Below, piece after piece: positions 22,801 to 33,000 of a stretch of 64,000 nt of DNA; the first letter of the stretch is position 1, and every line of letters starts with the position of its first letter. This stretch comes from Streptomyces sp. NBC_01707 (GTDB taxonomy: Bacteria; Actinomycetota; Actinomycetes; Streptomycetales; Streptomycetaceae). Below the pieces are notes generated by a model. It ran no database searches and had not been told where the DNA came from. It saw nothing but the letters and a program-made list of their open reading frames with translations. The DNA lies in contig NZ_CP109190.1 in assembly GCF_041438805.1 (NCBI RefSeq), forward strand, positions 3,720,001-3,784,000, in the 5' to 3' direction. Made by a program: the position numbers and the translations under genes.

Positions 22801-23616
22801 TCAGCCGGCCATGCGACGGGTCGCCTCGTCGAGGCGCTCCGCGATGGTGCCGTTGATCAACTCGTCACCGACCCGCACCGCGATCCCGCCGAGGACCGTC
22901 GGGTCCACATCGAGATTCAGGTGCATCGGCCGACCGTAGATCTTCGCCAGTGCGGCACCGAGGCGCTGCTTCTGCTGATCACTCAGCGGCACTGCCGACG
23001 TGACCACGGCGACCATGCGGTCCCGGCGCTCCGCGGCAAGCTTGGAGAGGGACTCGAGTCCCGCTTCCAGGCTACGTCCCCGGGGCTGGGTCACAAGCCG
23101 CACGATGACGCGCTCGGTGACGGGCCGCGCCTTGCCGCCGAGCAGGCTGCGCAGCAGCTCGCCCTTGGCGGCGGTGGACGCGGACCGGTTGGTGAGCGCG
23201 GCGCGCAGCTCCCTGTCGGAAGCCACGATCCGGCCGAACCGGAACAGCTCGTCCTCGACGTCGTCGAGGTCTCCGCTGCGCTGGGCGGCGGTGAGGTCTG
23301 CGGTGTTCGCCAGCTCCTCGACCGAGTCGACCAGGTCACGCGACTGCGACCAGCGGGAGCGGACCATGCCGGAGATCAGGTCGACGGTCTCGCCGCCCAC
23401 CTGACCGCGCAGCAGCCGTCCGGCCAGCTCCGCCTTGGCCTCACCGGCCTGCGACGGGTCGGTCAGGACCCGCCGCAGTGAGACCTCGCGCTGGAGCAGC
23501 GCCGTGACGGCGGCCAGCTCCTCGGCGAGCTTCGCCACGTCGACCGACGTGCTGTCGGTCAGCGCGTCGAGACGCTCACGTGCGGCAGCCAGTGCCTCGC
23601 GGCTCGCGCCGTTCAT
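22801..23616 (-). CDS. atpH: ATP synthase delta subunit
   Basis: This 271-residue protein is longer than the roughly 180 residues of the E. coli subunit, as is normal for Streptomyces. The N-terminal extension is helical ([20 protein letters not shown]). The delta core runs to the end with [25 protein letters not shown] and [24 protein letters not shown], the conserved C-terminal signature. Delta joins the peripheral stalk to the top of F1. Its start overlaps the atpF stop by 4 bases (ATGA). Confidence 0.98.
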   Translation of the reverse strand: MNGASREALAAARERLDALTDSTSVDVAKLAEELAAVTALLQREVSLRRVLTDPSQAGEAKAELAGRLLRGQVGGETVDLISGMVRSRWSQSRDLVDSVEELANTADLTAAQRSGDLDDVEDELFRFGRIVASDRELRAALTNRSASTAAKGELLRSLLGGKARPVTERVIVRLVTQPRGRSLEAGLESLSKLAAERRDRMVAVVTSAVPLSDQQKQRLGAALAKIYGRPMHLNLDVDPTVLGGIAVRVGDELINGTIAERLDEATRRMAG

Positions 23617-24155
23617 CGGACAGCCTCGGCCTTCGCCTCGAGCTCGTCGAGGAAACGGTCGACGGTGCCGCTCTGCCGGGCGTGGTCCTCGAGGGACTCG
23701 CCGACGAGCTTGCCGGCCAGGTCGGTGGCGAGCTTGCCCACGTCCTGACGCAGCGCAGCGGCCGCAGCCTTGCGGTCGGCCTCGATCTGGGCGTGGCCGG
23801 CAGCGATGATCTCCTCGCGCTGCCGCTGGCCTTCCGCCCGCATCTCCTGCAGGATCACGGCGCCCTGCTCCTGCGCCTCCTGGCGCAGGCGCGCGGCCTC
23901 GTGACGGGCCTCGGCGAGCTGAGCCTTGTACTGCTCAAGAACGCTCTGGGCCTCGGTCTGGGCCGCATCGGCCTTTTCGATACCGCCTTCGATGGCCTCG
24001 CGGCGCTCGTCCAGAACCTTGTTGATGTTCGGGAGGAGCTTCTTGGCGAGGAAGCCGAAGACGATGAGGAAGGCGATGAGGCCGATGACGAGCTCGGGGA
24101 TCGGCGGGACGAGAGGGTTTTCCATCTCAGCCGCGACCGTAAGCATCTGGCTCAC
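23613..24155 (-). CDS. atpF: ATP synthase b subunit
   Basis: This 180-residue peripheral-stalk subunit has one membrane helix (ELVIGLIAFLIVFGFLAKKL) near residues 20-40, then a long charged coiled coil (NKVLDERREAIEGGIEKADA onward) that reaches up to delta. The start is GTG 24155, with GAAAGG nine bases upstream. Its stop overlaps atpH. It is 42 bp after atpE. Confidence 0.98.
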   Translation of the reverse strand: MSQMLTVAAEMENPLVPPIPELVIGLIAFLIVFGFLAKKLLPNINKVLDERREAIEGGIEKADAAQTEAQSVLEQYKAQLAEARHEAARLRQEAQEQGAVILQEMRAEGQRQREEIIAAGHAQIEADRKAAAAALRQDVGKLATDLAGKLVGESLEDHARQSGTVDRFLDELEAKAEAVR

Positions 24156-24197
24156 GTCATTGCCTTTCGTCTAGTGGGCTGGTCGTGGATCCGAAGA

Positions 24198-25330
<1,133 letters not shown>

Positions 25331-25555
25331 CGCGGGCTCCTTCAGCGTGGCGCATAGGTACGGCAACCTCGTTGTGTCGGCGCGGCGCGCAGCCGCGGTT
25401 CGGCACTGGACTGGTGTTACGGATGTGTGAGCGGCAGTCAGGCATTGAGCCTCGCGATCGAGCAGGCGTCAGCTCACATGCCCGCGCCCGCAGTGCCGCA
25501 GTTGGAACCGGACGATAGCAGGGTCCGGAACGTGCACTTATTCCGCCCCTACCTT

Positions 25556-25993
25556 TCACGTCTGCGAGCCCGTGTTTTTGGGCTTGTCGCCCTGGTGGGA
25601 CTCGGGCTCGACGTAAAGGATCTTGGCCTTCATGTGCGCACGCGCCTGTGCGCCGATCCACACGAGAGTCGTCGCAACCAGCGTGATCGCGAAGGCCTTC
25701 GGGTTGAACAGCGTCGTGTTCTTGAATGCGGCAACAAAGATGAACAGCAGCAGGAGCTGGGCTGTATACAGCATCAGCCCCATCGCCTGGAACAAGTGCG
25801 GCAGGGACCTCGCGGTCCGTTGCAGGACCATGAGGCCGATCCCCATGAAGAGGATGACCACGATCGTCGCAACGACCGCGCCCAGGGCTCCCTTGCCGCC
25901 GGCGACGCCACCGCTGACGGCGGCGGCAACAGCGCCGGCGACAGCGGTGGGTACGGCGGCTTGAAGGAGAGTCCGGACGTCGTTGGACGGCAT
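25556..25993 (-). CDS. atpI: ATP synthase-associated protein AtpI
   Basis: This 145-residue protein has about four hydrophobic segments, a Gly/Ala-rich first one (AVPTAVAGAVAAAVSGGVAGG), and ends in a charged tail. It matches the first small gene of actinobacterial atp operons, which is thought to help assemble the c ring. I took ATG 25993 (MPSNDVRTLLQAAVPTA), preceded by GGAG. Two more in-frame starts lie upstream. The protein is less conserved than its operon mates. Confidence 0.9.
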   Translation of the reverse strand: MPSNDVRTLLQAAVPTAVAGAVAAAVSGGVAGGKGALGAVVATIVVILFMGIGLMVLQRTARSLPHLFQAMGLMLYTAQLLLLFIFVAAFKNTTLFNPKAFAITLVATTLVWIGAQARAHMKAKILYVEPESHQGDKPKNTGSQT

Positions 25994-26104
25994 GGCGGCA
26001 GCTCCGCTTGCAGGGGGTGGGCAGTGTGTCGTCATGGACGAGCGTAGGCCCGGTTCGGGTCGATACCTCGGGCTGATGGAGCGTCTCACCAGGCTCCTTC
26101 GGCT

Positions 26105-26195
26105 CCGTCACCGGGCTTAGTGAACGGTATCACAAACTATTTGATGAGGTCTTTACCAAGAAAGTGTGGTCGCTGTCACACATGAGAGTTAACCC
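26105..26195 (-). promoter_or_regulatory. AT-rich region, likely promoter of the atp operon
   Basis: The 262 bases between the WecA-type gene and atpI include this stretch, which is much richer in A/T than the surroundings. A possible -10 (TAGTTT on the minus strand, 26134-26139) lies in it. The matching -35 (TTCTTG, 17 bp upstream) is weak, so the exact promoter is a guess. Confidence 0.4.
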
Positions 26196-26255
26196 GCGCG
26201 TGTGAGCAAGACAACTCAATGCTTTGTCTGGTAATGCCCTTCGGTGCCCGAATCG

Positions 26256-27632
26256 TTAGCGGGCCGTATCGGCTTTGTGCCTCTCCGGGAGACGCGAACG
26301 GGGGCCGATCGCGGTCGCTCCGTTGACGCCTGAGACGCCCGCGACGACCGGGCGCCGCTCCTGGTGCTCGCCCTCGTCCTGCCTCATCTGCGCTTCCTCG
26401 GGCTCCTGTTGGGTCCCGTACGCGGATGAGGGCCCCGCACCGGGCTCCTCGCCCCGGCGGCGGTAACGAGGCGGCACGAAACGCTCCGCCCAGCGCGGTG
26501 CGCGCGGGGTGAAGCGAGGCATCAGCAGCAGGACCAGGCCCACCGCGCTCAGCCCCACGATGACCAGCACGATCCACAGCGACGCCGAGTGCACGGAGTA
26601 GCCGACCGTCCCGAAGGCGATGAGAGCGGACCAGAAGTACATGATCAGCACGGCCCTGCTGTGCGAATGGCCGATCTCCAGCAGCCGGTGGTGCAGATGG
26701 CCGCGGTCCGCCGCGAACGGCGACTGACCGTTCCAGGTACGCCGCACGATCGCCAGCACCAGGTCGGCGGCCGGGATCGCGATGATCGTCAGCGGCAGCA
26801 GCAGCGGGATGAAGACCGGCAGCATCGCATGGGTGGCCTCGCGCTCACTGCCCGCGAAGAGCTTCATCGCGTCCGGGTCGACCTGGCCCGTGACGGAGAT
26901 CGCGCCCGCCGCCAGCACGAGACCGATCAGCATCGATCCGGAGTCGCCCATGAAGATCCGGGCGGGGTGCATGTTGTGCGGCAGGAAGCCGAGGCACATG
27001 CCCATCAGGATCGCGGTGAACAGCGTCGCGGGGGCGGCCGCCTCGATCATGTGCCCGTACCAGAGCCGGTACGTGTAGAGGAACGACGCTGCGGAGGCGA
27101 TGCACACCATCCCGGCCGCCAGGCCGTCCAGGCCGTCGACGAAGTTGACCGCGTTGATCGTGATGACGACCAGCGCGACGGTGAGCAGCGTCCCCTGCCA
27201 CTGGGTGAGGGCGACGGTGCCGATGCCGGGGATCGGCAGCCAGAGGATCGTCAGACCCTGGATGACCATGACCGCGGCGGCGATCATCTGCCCGCCGAGC
27301 TTGATCAGCGCATCGATCTCGAACTTGTCGTCGAGGACTCCGATCAGCCAGATCAGGGCGGCGCCGGAGAGCAGCGCCCGAGGCTCGTTGGAGAGCTGGA
27401 AGACGCCGTCGAGGTTGTAGAGATGGTCCGCGACGATCAGTCCGGCGCACAGCCCGCCGAACATGGCGATGCCACCGAGCCGCGGTGTCGGTTCCCGGTG
27501 GACGTCACGCGCACGGATCGCGGGCATCGCCCCGACCGCGATCGCGAACTTCCGCACCGGACCGGTCAGCAGATAGGTCACCGCGGCCGTGACACACAGT
27601 GTCAGCAAGTAATCACGCACGGGCTGCCCCAC
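26256..27632 (-). CDS. WecA-type undecaprenyl-phosphate sugar-1-phosphate transferase
   Basis: This 458-residue membrane protein of the MraY/WecA/TagO family has about 11 membrane segments. Family motifs are RDVHREPTPRLGGIAMFGG, NAVNFVDGLDGLAAGM, RIFMGDSGSMLIGL and the HLHHRLLEIGHSH His-rich segment. It moves a GlcNAc-1-phosphate-type sugar onto undecaprenyl phosphate at the start of wall polymer or arabinogalactan-like linkage synthesis. The C-terminal 90 residues are a cytoplasmic Arg/Pro-rich tail not needed by the family. GTG 27632 starts it. In Mycobacterium the homologue (rfe) has the same place before the atp genes. Confidence 0.93.
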   Translation of the reverse strand: MGQPVRDYLLTLCVTAAVTYLLTGPVRKFAIAVGAMPAIRARDVHREPTPRLGGIAMFGGLCAGLIVADHLYNLDGVFQLSNEPRALLSGAALIWLIGVLDDKFEIDALIKLGGQMIAAAVMVIQGLTILWLPIPGIGTVALTQWQGTLLTVALVVITINAVNFVDGLDGLAAGMVCIASAASFLYTYRLWYGHMIEAAAPATLFTAILMGMCLGFLPHNMHPARIFMGDSGSMLIGLVLAAGAISVTGQVDPDAMKLFAGSEREATHAMLPVFIPLLLPLTIIAIPAADLVLAIVRRTWNGQSPFAADRGHLHHRLLEIGHSHSRAVLIMYFWSALIAFGTVGYSVHSASLWIVLVIVGLSAVGLVLLLMPRFTPRAPRWAERFVPPRYRRRGEEPGAGPSSAYGTQQEPEEAQMRQDEGEHQERRPVVAGVSGVNGATAIGPRSRLPERHKADTAR

Positions 27633-27724
27633 AGATATCGCCGGCCATCTCAGCCCACACCTTAACTACGTCGGCCTCATGGTTGAGGACACGGAGGTAC
27701 GGCTGATGGTTGCACGAGCCACGT

Positions 27725-28990
27725 CTACCCCGGATAGGGGGGATATTTCCCTGCCAGTTCCCGTACCTCCGCACGGACGTCGCCTTCCTCACGTACGGCC
27801 GCCCCGAAGAGCACCGCGATCCGCGCCATGTCGGCGTCGCCCATGCCCTGGGTGGTGACCGCGGCGGTGCCGAGTCTGATGCCGCGGGCGTCCCCGTACG
27901 GCAGCGCGCAGGTGTCCAGCACCATGCCCGCGGCCGCGAGCCGCTCGCGGGCGGTGCGGCCGTCGACGCCGAGCGGCGCCGGGTCCGCGACGATCAGATG
28001 GGTGTCCGTGCCACCGGTGGTCACCTCGAAGCCCTCGGCCTCCAGACCGGCCGCCAGCACCCGCGCATGGGCCACCACCTGGTGGGCGTACCCCGTGAAC
28101 GCCGGTGTCGCCGCCTCCCCGAACGCCACCGCCTTGGCCGCGACCGTGTGCATCTGCGCCCCGCCCTGGGTGAAGGGAAAGACGGCCCGGTCGATCCGCT
28201 CCGCAAGCTCCGCGCCGCACAGGATCATGCCGCCACGCGGCCCGCGCAGCACCTTGTGCGTGGTGGCGCACACCACATCGGCGTACGGGACGGGACTGGG
28301 CGCGGCGCCCCCTGCGATCAGCCCCATCGGATGCGCGGCATCGGCGATCAGATACGCGCCGACCTCGTCGGCGATCTCACGGAACACCTCGTAGTCGGGG
28401 TGACGGGGGTACGAGATCGATCCGCTGACGATCGCCTTGGGCCGGTGGGTGCGGGCCAGGGTGCGCACCTGCTCGTAGTCGATCAGACCGCTGTCGGAGT
28501 CGACCCCGTAGCCGATGAACTCGAACCAGCGGCCGGAGAAGTTGGCCGGCGAGCCGTGGGTGAGGTGTCCGCCGTACGGGAGTCCCATCGCGAGGACGGT
28601 GTCGCCGGGGCGCAGCAGCGCCGCGTACGCCGCGAGGACGGCCGAGGAGCCGGAGTGCGACTGGACGTTGGCGTGCTCGGCACCGAAGAGCGTGGTGGCC
28701 CGCTGGACGGCGATGAATTCGGCGGCGTCGGCCATTTCGCAGCCGGCGTGGTGGCGGGCGCCGGGGTACCCCTCGGCGTACTTGTTCGCGAGCGGTGAGC
28801 CGAGGGCGGCAAGGACCGCGGGCGAGGTGAAGTTCTCGGCGGCGATCAGCTGCAGGGTGCTCGACTGCCGGTTCAGCTCCCCCAGCAGCACATCGGCGAT
28901 CTCCGGGTCCTCCCGGATCAGGGCTGCGAAGTCCTGTGGCAGGTCGGTGACGTGGGCGGAGGAGGGTGCGGCGGGGGTGGTGACCGACAT
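27725..28990 (-). CDS. Divergent serine hydroxymethyltransferase paralogue
   Basis: This 421-residue PLP enzyme keeps most of the SHMT site: NKYAEGYPG (Tyr71, Glu73), GGHLTHGSPANFSG, the Asp in IADAAHPMG, the PLP Lys in TTHKVLRGPRGG, and substrate Arg in GIRLGTAA. It departs where SHMT normally reads KRYYGG: here it is ARHHAGC, so both Tyr are His (80-81). The usual FPGGQGGP loop is FPFTQGGA. A second, canonical SHMT lies at 46755. ATG 28990 has GGAG upstream. It may act on another beta-hydroxy amino acid, but that is inference. Confidence 0.88.
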   Translation of the reverse strand: MSVTTPAAPSSAHVTDLPQDFAALIREDPEIADVLLGELNRQSSTLQLIAAENFTSPAVLAALGSPLANKYAEGYPGARHHAGCEMADAAEFIAVQRATTLFGAEHANVQSHSGSSAVLAAYAALLRPGDTVLAMGLPYGGHLTHGSPANFSGRWFEFIGYGVDSDSGLIDYEQVRTLARTHRPKAIVSGSISYPRHPDYEVFREIADEVGAYLIADAAHPMGLIAGGAAPSPVPYADVVCATTHKVLRGPRGGMILCGAELAERIDRAVFPFTQGGAQMHTVAAKAVAFGEAATPAFTGYAHQVVAHARVLAAGLEAEGFEVTTGGTDTHLIVADPAPLGVDGRTARERLAAAGMVLDTCALPYGDARGIRLGTAAVTTQGMGDADMARIAVLFGAAVREEGDVRAEVRELAGKYPPYPG

Positions 28991-29087
28991 CTGACGGCTC
29001 CGGGCCTGGGGTGGGGGTGCGCTGGCGTCAGATCCAAGGTAGGCCAGTACCCGGCTCGCTGCCCGCTGCGCGCTGCCCCCGGACGCG

Positions 29088-29729
29088 TCAGTGCGGGGCC
29101 GGTACACCCGTCAGTGCGGTGACCACCGGCTCGAGTGCCTGGTTGATCTCGTCGCCGACGGAGCGGAAGAACGTGATCGGGGCGCCGTACGGGTCGTAGA
29201 CCTCGTCGGCCTCGGCGGTGGGGGCCAGCAGCCAGCCGCGCAGCGCGGCTGCCGCACGGACCAGCGCGCGGGCGCGTTCGACGACACCCTCGTCGCGCGG
29301 GTCGGGCAGCGTCGCGGGGTCTATGGCCCGGACCAGCCGGGTGAATTCCTTGAGGGTGAACGTCCTCAGGCCGGCCGAGTGACCCATCGAGATCACCTGG
29401 GCGCGGTGGTCGCGGGTGGCGGTGAGGACGAGGTCGGCCCGGATCACGTGCTCGTCGAGCAGTTCGCGGCCGACGAAGCCGGTGGCGTCGGCGCCGAAGT
29501 CGGCCAGGACGATCTCGGCGTTGGCTTCCATGGGGGCGCCTTCGTGCCCCCAGGTGCCGGCGCTCTCCACGATCAGGCCGCCGCTGAGCGGATCGCCGAG
29601 GCGGTCCACCAGGGCATGGCGGGTCAGCCGCTCGGTGATCGGCGAGCGGCAGACGTTGCCGGTGCTGACGTGGAGGATGCGGAAAGTGTCGGTCCGCCCC
29701 GCTATGCCACGCCCCTCAGGGGCGGTCAA
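29088..29729 (-). CDS. LMW protein-tyrosine-phosphatase-like protein with Ser for the nucleophile Cys
   Basis: This 213-residue protein has the low-molecular-weight phosphatase fold, including the P-loop region and the acid loop DPYGAP near the C-terminus. The P-loop, normally C-x5-R with VCxGNICRSP, reads HVSTGNVCRSP: the catalytic Cys is Ser22, while the second Cys27, Arg28 and Ser29 remain. Activity as a classical phosphatase is therefore doubtful. The start is TTG 29729, overlapping the TsaC-type stop (TTGA), so the two are coupled. The SHMT paralogue follows after 97 bp. Confidence 0.88.
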   Translation of the reverse strand: MTAPEGRGIAGRTDTFRILHVSTGNVCRSPITERLTRHALVDRLGDPLSGGLIVESAGTWGHEGAPMEANAEIVLADFGADATGFVGRELLDEHVIRADLVLTATRDHRAQVISMGHSAGLRTFTLKEFTRLVRAIDPATLPDPRDEGVVERARALVRAAAALRGWLLAPTAEADEVYDPYGAPITFFRSVGDEINQALEPVVTALTGVPAPH

Positions 29730-30373
29730 TTGGCCACCTCGAGGTCTGGTACCACCTTGCGGAGTTCCTCGACGGAGAGCGCACCGGCGCGCAGCAGTAC
29801 CGGCACCTTGCCGGTGACGTCGACGATGGAGGACGGCACGATGCCGGGGGTCGGGCCGCCGTCGAGGTAGACGGAGACGGAGTCGCCGAGCATCTCCTGG
29901 GCGGCGTCGCAGTCCTCAGGAGCCGGGTGTCCGGTGAGGTTGGCGCTGGAGACGGCCATCGGACCGACCTCGGTGAGCAGCTCGATGGCCACCGGGTGCA
30001 GCGGCATCCGGACGGCGACGGTGCCACGGGTGTCACCGAGGTCCCACTGGAGCGACGGCTGGTGCTTCGCGACGAGTGTGAGGGCGCCGGGCCAGAAGGC
30101 GTCGACGAGCTCCCACGCCTGCTCGGAGAAGTCCGTGACCAGGCCGTGCAGGGTGTTCGGGGAGCCGATCAGGACAGGGGTGGGCATGTTGCGCCCGCGG
30201 CCCTTGGCGTCGAGCAGGTCGGCGACGCCCTCGGAGCTGAAGGCGTCCGCACCGATCCCGTACACGGTGTCGGTGGGCAGCACGACCAGTTCGCCGCGGC
30301 GCACGGCGGACGCGGCTTCGCGCAGACCCGTCGTACGGTCGGTCGCGTCGTTGCAGTCGTATCGCCGTGCCAT
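29726..30373 (-). CDS. Sua5/YrdC/TsaC family threonylcarbamoyl-AMP synthase
   Basis: This 215-residue protein has the YrdC domain: GELVVLPTDTVYGIGADAF, GRGRNMPTPVLIGSP and SSANLTGHPAPEDCDAAQE. It makes threonylcarbamoyl-AMP from threonine, bicarbonate and ATP for the t6A37 modification of ANN-decoding tRNAs. The length is TsaC-like; the extra Sua5 C-terminal domain is absent. ATG 30373 has GAGGAGG upstream. It follows prmC in a translation-related cluster. Confidence 0.95.
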   Translation of the reverse strand: MARRYDCNDATDRTTGLREAASAVRRGELVVLPTDTVYGIGADAFSSEGVADLLDAKGRGRNMPTPVLIGSPNTLHGLVTDFSEQAWELVDAFWPGALTLVAKHQPSLQWDLGDTRGTVAVRMPLHPVAIELLTEVGPMAVSSANLTGHPAPEDCDAAQEMLGDSVSVYLDGGPTPGIVPSSIVDVTGKVPVLLRAGALSVEELRKVVPDLEVAN

Positions 30374-30440
30374 CAGCCGGCCTCCTCAAGCGTGTACGGG
30401 TACGGGTCGTGCGGGTGTGCGTTCGGGTGCGGGGCGCCGG

Positions 30441-31286
30441 TCACGGCATGGCCTTGCGGGCCGTGGCGAACCGGGGCCGCCCGTTCAGGTCGGGGTGGTC
30501 GGCCGCGTCGGCCCAGCCCCGCTCCTCGGTGAAGATCCACGGCACCTGACCGCCCTGGGTGTCGGCGTGCTCGATGACGACGAGACCGCCGGGACGCAGC
30601 AGCCGGTGTGCGGTGCGTTCGATGCCGCGGATGGTGTCGAGGCCGTCCTCGCCGGAGAAGAGCGCCATCTCCGGATCGTGGTCACGGGCCTCGGGTGCCA
30701 CGTACTCCCACTCGGTGAGCGGGATGTACGGCGGGTTGGAGATGACCAGGTCGACCTGGCCGTCGAGCTCGGGAAGGGCCGTCAGGGCGTCTCCGCGGTG
30801 CACGGTGACCCTGGACCCCTCGGCGTTCTTCCGCGTCCAGGTGAGGGCCTCCTCGGACAGCTCCACGGCGTGCACGCGCGAGCGCGGCACCTCCTGGGCC
30901 ATCGCGAGGGCGATGGCGCCCGATCCGGTACAGAGGTCGACGATCATCGGCTCGACGACGTCCATCGCGCGGACGGCGTCTATCGCCCAGCCGACGACCG
31001 ATTCGGTCTCCGGGCGGGGGACGAAGACGCCCGGGCCCACCTGGAGCTCCAGGTAGCGGAAGAAGGCGCGACCGGTGATGTGCTGGAGCGGCTCGCGGGC
31101 CTCGCGGCGGGCGACGGCCTCCCAGTACCGGGCGTCGAAGTCCGCGTCCGGCACATTGTGCAGCTCGCCCCGCTTGACGCCGTGCACGAACGCGGCGAGT
31201 TCCTCCGCGTCGAATCGCGGTGAGGGTACACCGGCGTCGGCCAGCCGCTGGGTGGCCTGGGCCACCTCGGCGAGCAGCAGGTTCAT
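30441..31286 (-). CDS. prmC: Release factor glutamine N5-methyltransferase
   Basis: This 281-residue SAM-dependent enzyme has an N-terminal helical domain, the SAM motif VDLCTGSGAIALAMA and the catalytic NPPY in VISNPPYIPLTEW. It methylates the Gln of the GGQ motif of RF1/RF2. It lies 42 bp downstream of prfA, its substrate gene, the usual order. The C-terminus reads RPRFATARKAMP. Family length and motifs are complete. Confidence 0.97.
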   Translation of the reverse strand: MNLLLAEVAQATQRLADAGVPSPRFDAEELAAFVHGVKRGELHNVPDADFDARYWEAVARREAREPLQHITGRAFFRYLELQVGPGVFVPRPETESVVGWAIDAVRAMDVVEPMIVDLCTGSGAIALAMAQEVPRSRVHAVELSEEALTWTRKNAEGSRVTVHRGDALTALPELDGQVDLVISNPPYIPLTEWEYVAPEARDHDPEMALFSGEDGLDTIRGIERTAHRLLRPGGLVVIEHADTQGGQVPWIFTEERGWADAADHPDLNGRPRFATARKAMP

Positions 31287-31328
31287 CGCGGTTCTCCGTA
31301 CGGTTTCACGGGCGGGGCGGGGTGTTGC

Positions 31329-32405
31329 TCATGCGGCGGCGAGCTTGGCGGCGGAGTCGGCGTCGACGCAGGCCTGGATGACCGCGTCCAGTTCACCGTC
31401 GAGCACCTGGTCCAAGTTGTACGCCTTGAATCCGACGCGGTGGTCCGAGATCCGGTTTTCCGGGAAGTTGTAGGTACGGATCTTCTCGGAACGGTCGACG
31501 GTACGCACCTGGCTGCGCCGGACGTCCGAGGCTTCCTGCTCGGCCGCCTCCTGAGCCGCGGCAAGCAGTCGCGACCGCAGGATACGCATCGCCTGCTCCT
31601 TGTTCTGGAGCTGGCTCTTCTCGTTCTGGCAGGAGGCGACGACACCGGTCGGCAGGTGCGTGATTCGGACGGCGGAGTCCGTCGTGTTGACGGACTGGCC
31701 GCCGGGGCCCGAGGAGCGGTAGACGTCGATACGGAGATCGTTGGCGTGGATCTCGACGTCGACCTCCTCCGCCTCGGGCGTGACGAGCACACCGGCTGCC
31801 GAGGTGTGGATACGGCCCTGGGACTCGGTGGACGGCACCCGCTGCACGCGGTGCACGCCGCCCTCGTACTTCATCCGGGCCCACACGCCCTGGCCGGGCT
31901 CGGTGGCGCCGTTGCCGCCCTTGGTCTTCACGGCGACCTGGACGTCCTTGTACCCGCCGAGCTCGGACTCGGTGGAGTCGATGATCTCGGTCTTCCAGCC
32001 GACGCGCTCGGCGTACCGCAGATACATGCGCAGCAGATCGCCGGCGAACAGGGCGGACTCGTCGCCGCCCGCGCCCGCCTTGATCTCCAGGAGCACGTCC
32101 TTGTCGTCACTGGGGTCGCGCGGGACCAGGAGGAGGCGGAGCTTCTCGGTGAGCTCCTCGCGCTGCTTCTCCAGGTCCTTCACCTCGGCCGCGAAGTCGG
32201 GGTCTTCCGCCGCGAGCTCGCGGGCGGTCTCGATGTCGTCCCCGGCCTGCTTCCAGGAGAGGTACGTACCGACGATCGGGGTCAGCTCGGCGTAGCGCTT
32301 GTTGAGCTTGCGCGCGTTGGCCTGGTCGGCGTGGACCGCGGGATCCGCGAGCTTCTTCTCAAGATCGGCCTGTTCGCCGATCAGTTCCTCGACCGCCTCG
32401 AACAT
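31329..32405 (-). CDS. prfA: Peptide chain release factor 1
   Basis: This 358-residue factor reads UAA and UAG. Domain 2 contains the stop-recognition region, and the peptidyl-hydrolysis motif GGQ sits in [21 protein letters not shown]. The N-terminal helical domain begins [19 protein letters not shown]. The ATG at 32405 is the family start; the open frame continues upstream through the terminator and into rpmE, and this extension is spurious. A rho-independent terminator lies between rpmE and prfA. Confidence 0.98.
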   Translation of the reverse strand: MFEAVEELIGEQADLEKKLADPAVHADQANARKLNKRYAELTPIVGTYLSWKQAGDDIETARELAAEDPDFAAEVKDLEKQREELTEKLRLLLVPRDPSDDKDVLLEIKAGAGGDESALFAGDLLRMYLRYAERVGWKTEIIDSTESELGGYKDVQVAVKTKGGNGATEPGQGVWARMKYEGGVHRVQRVPSTESQGRIHTSAAGVLVTPEAEEVDVEIHANDLRIDVYRSSGPGGQSVNTTDSAVRITHLPTGVVASCQNEKSQLQNKEQAMRILRSRLLAAAQEAAEQEASDVRRSQVRTVDRSEKIRTYNFPENRISDHRVGFKAYNLDQVLDGELDAVIQACVDADSAAKLAAA

Positions 32406-32532
32406 CGGGGGCTCCTGGGTGTGGGGTATCCCCTGCTCATCGAGAGCTCGGGGAAGTGACTTCGACGTGCCTGCTGGACGGTGGGCTGCTGTCCGGACGG
32501 GGGACGGGGACGGGCCCGTACCCCCCGGCCGG

Positions 32533-32584
32533 AAAAAAACGCCGGTCTCGGCGCCCCCGGGAAGAGGGCGTCGAGAACCGGCGC
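32533..32584 (-). terminator. Rho-independent terminator between rpmE and prfA
   Basis: On the minus strand a long GC stem (arms at 32568-32584 and 32540-32554, with small mismatches) is followed directly by seven T residues (32533-32539). It is the only textbook stem plus T-run I found in the window. It would end rpmE transcripts and separate prfA expression. Confidence 0.9.
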
Positions 32585-32593
32585 AAGGGCTCG

Positions 32594-32818
32594 CTACTTG
32601 CTGGCGGAGCCTGCAGCCTTGCCGAAGCGGGCCTCGAAGCGGGCCACACGGCCACCGGTGTCGAGGATCTTCTGCTTGCCCGTGTAGAACGGGTGGCACT
32701 CGGAGCAGACGTCGGCACGGATGGCGCCGCCGTCGATGGTGGACCGGGTGGTGAACGACGCGCCACAGGTGCAGCTGACCTGCGTCTCGACGTACTCGGG
32801 GTGGATGTCGCGCTTCAA
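32594..32818 (-). CDS. rpmE: 50S ribosomal protein L31
   Basis: This 74-residue protein carries the four-Cys zinc site: VSCTCGASF supplies two and [14 protein letters not shown] two more. This is the Cys-plus (zinc-binding) form of L31. Streptomyces often also carry a Cys-less L31 elsewhere that is used under zinc starvation; it is not in this window. The start is TTG 32818, with AGGAGA six bases upstream. A strong terminator follows. Confidence 0.97.
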   Translation of the reverse strand: MKRDIHPEYVETQVSCTCGASFTTRSTIDGGAIRADVCSECHPFYTGKQKILDTGGRVARFEARFGKAAGSASK

Positions 32819-33000
32819 GGGTGTCTCCTAGGTTCGGGAGGGCGCCGGGTCGTACGCGCGGATTTGCGCATCCGTGAACCGGGGCCGACGTACCAGTCTG
32901 CCAGGACCGGCCGTATCTCCCAAAACCGGGGGCGCGCCGCAACTATTCCCGAGCGTTCCGGAACGTTCCGCGCATGCCGGGTCACCGGACGCGGGTGTCC

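Noticed and set aside
27725..29107. Start of the SHMT paralogue at 29107
   Set aside because: The extra N-terminal 39 residues are low-complexity, and ATG 28990 has a ribosome site. An earlier start would also overlap the phosphatase-like gene.
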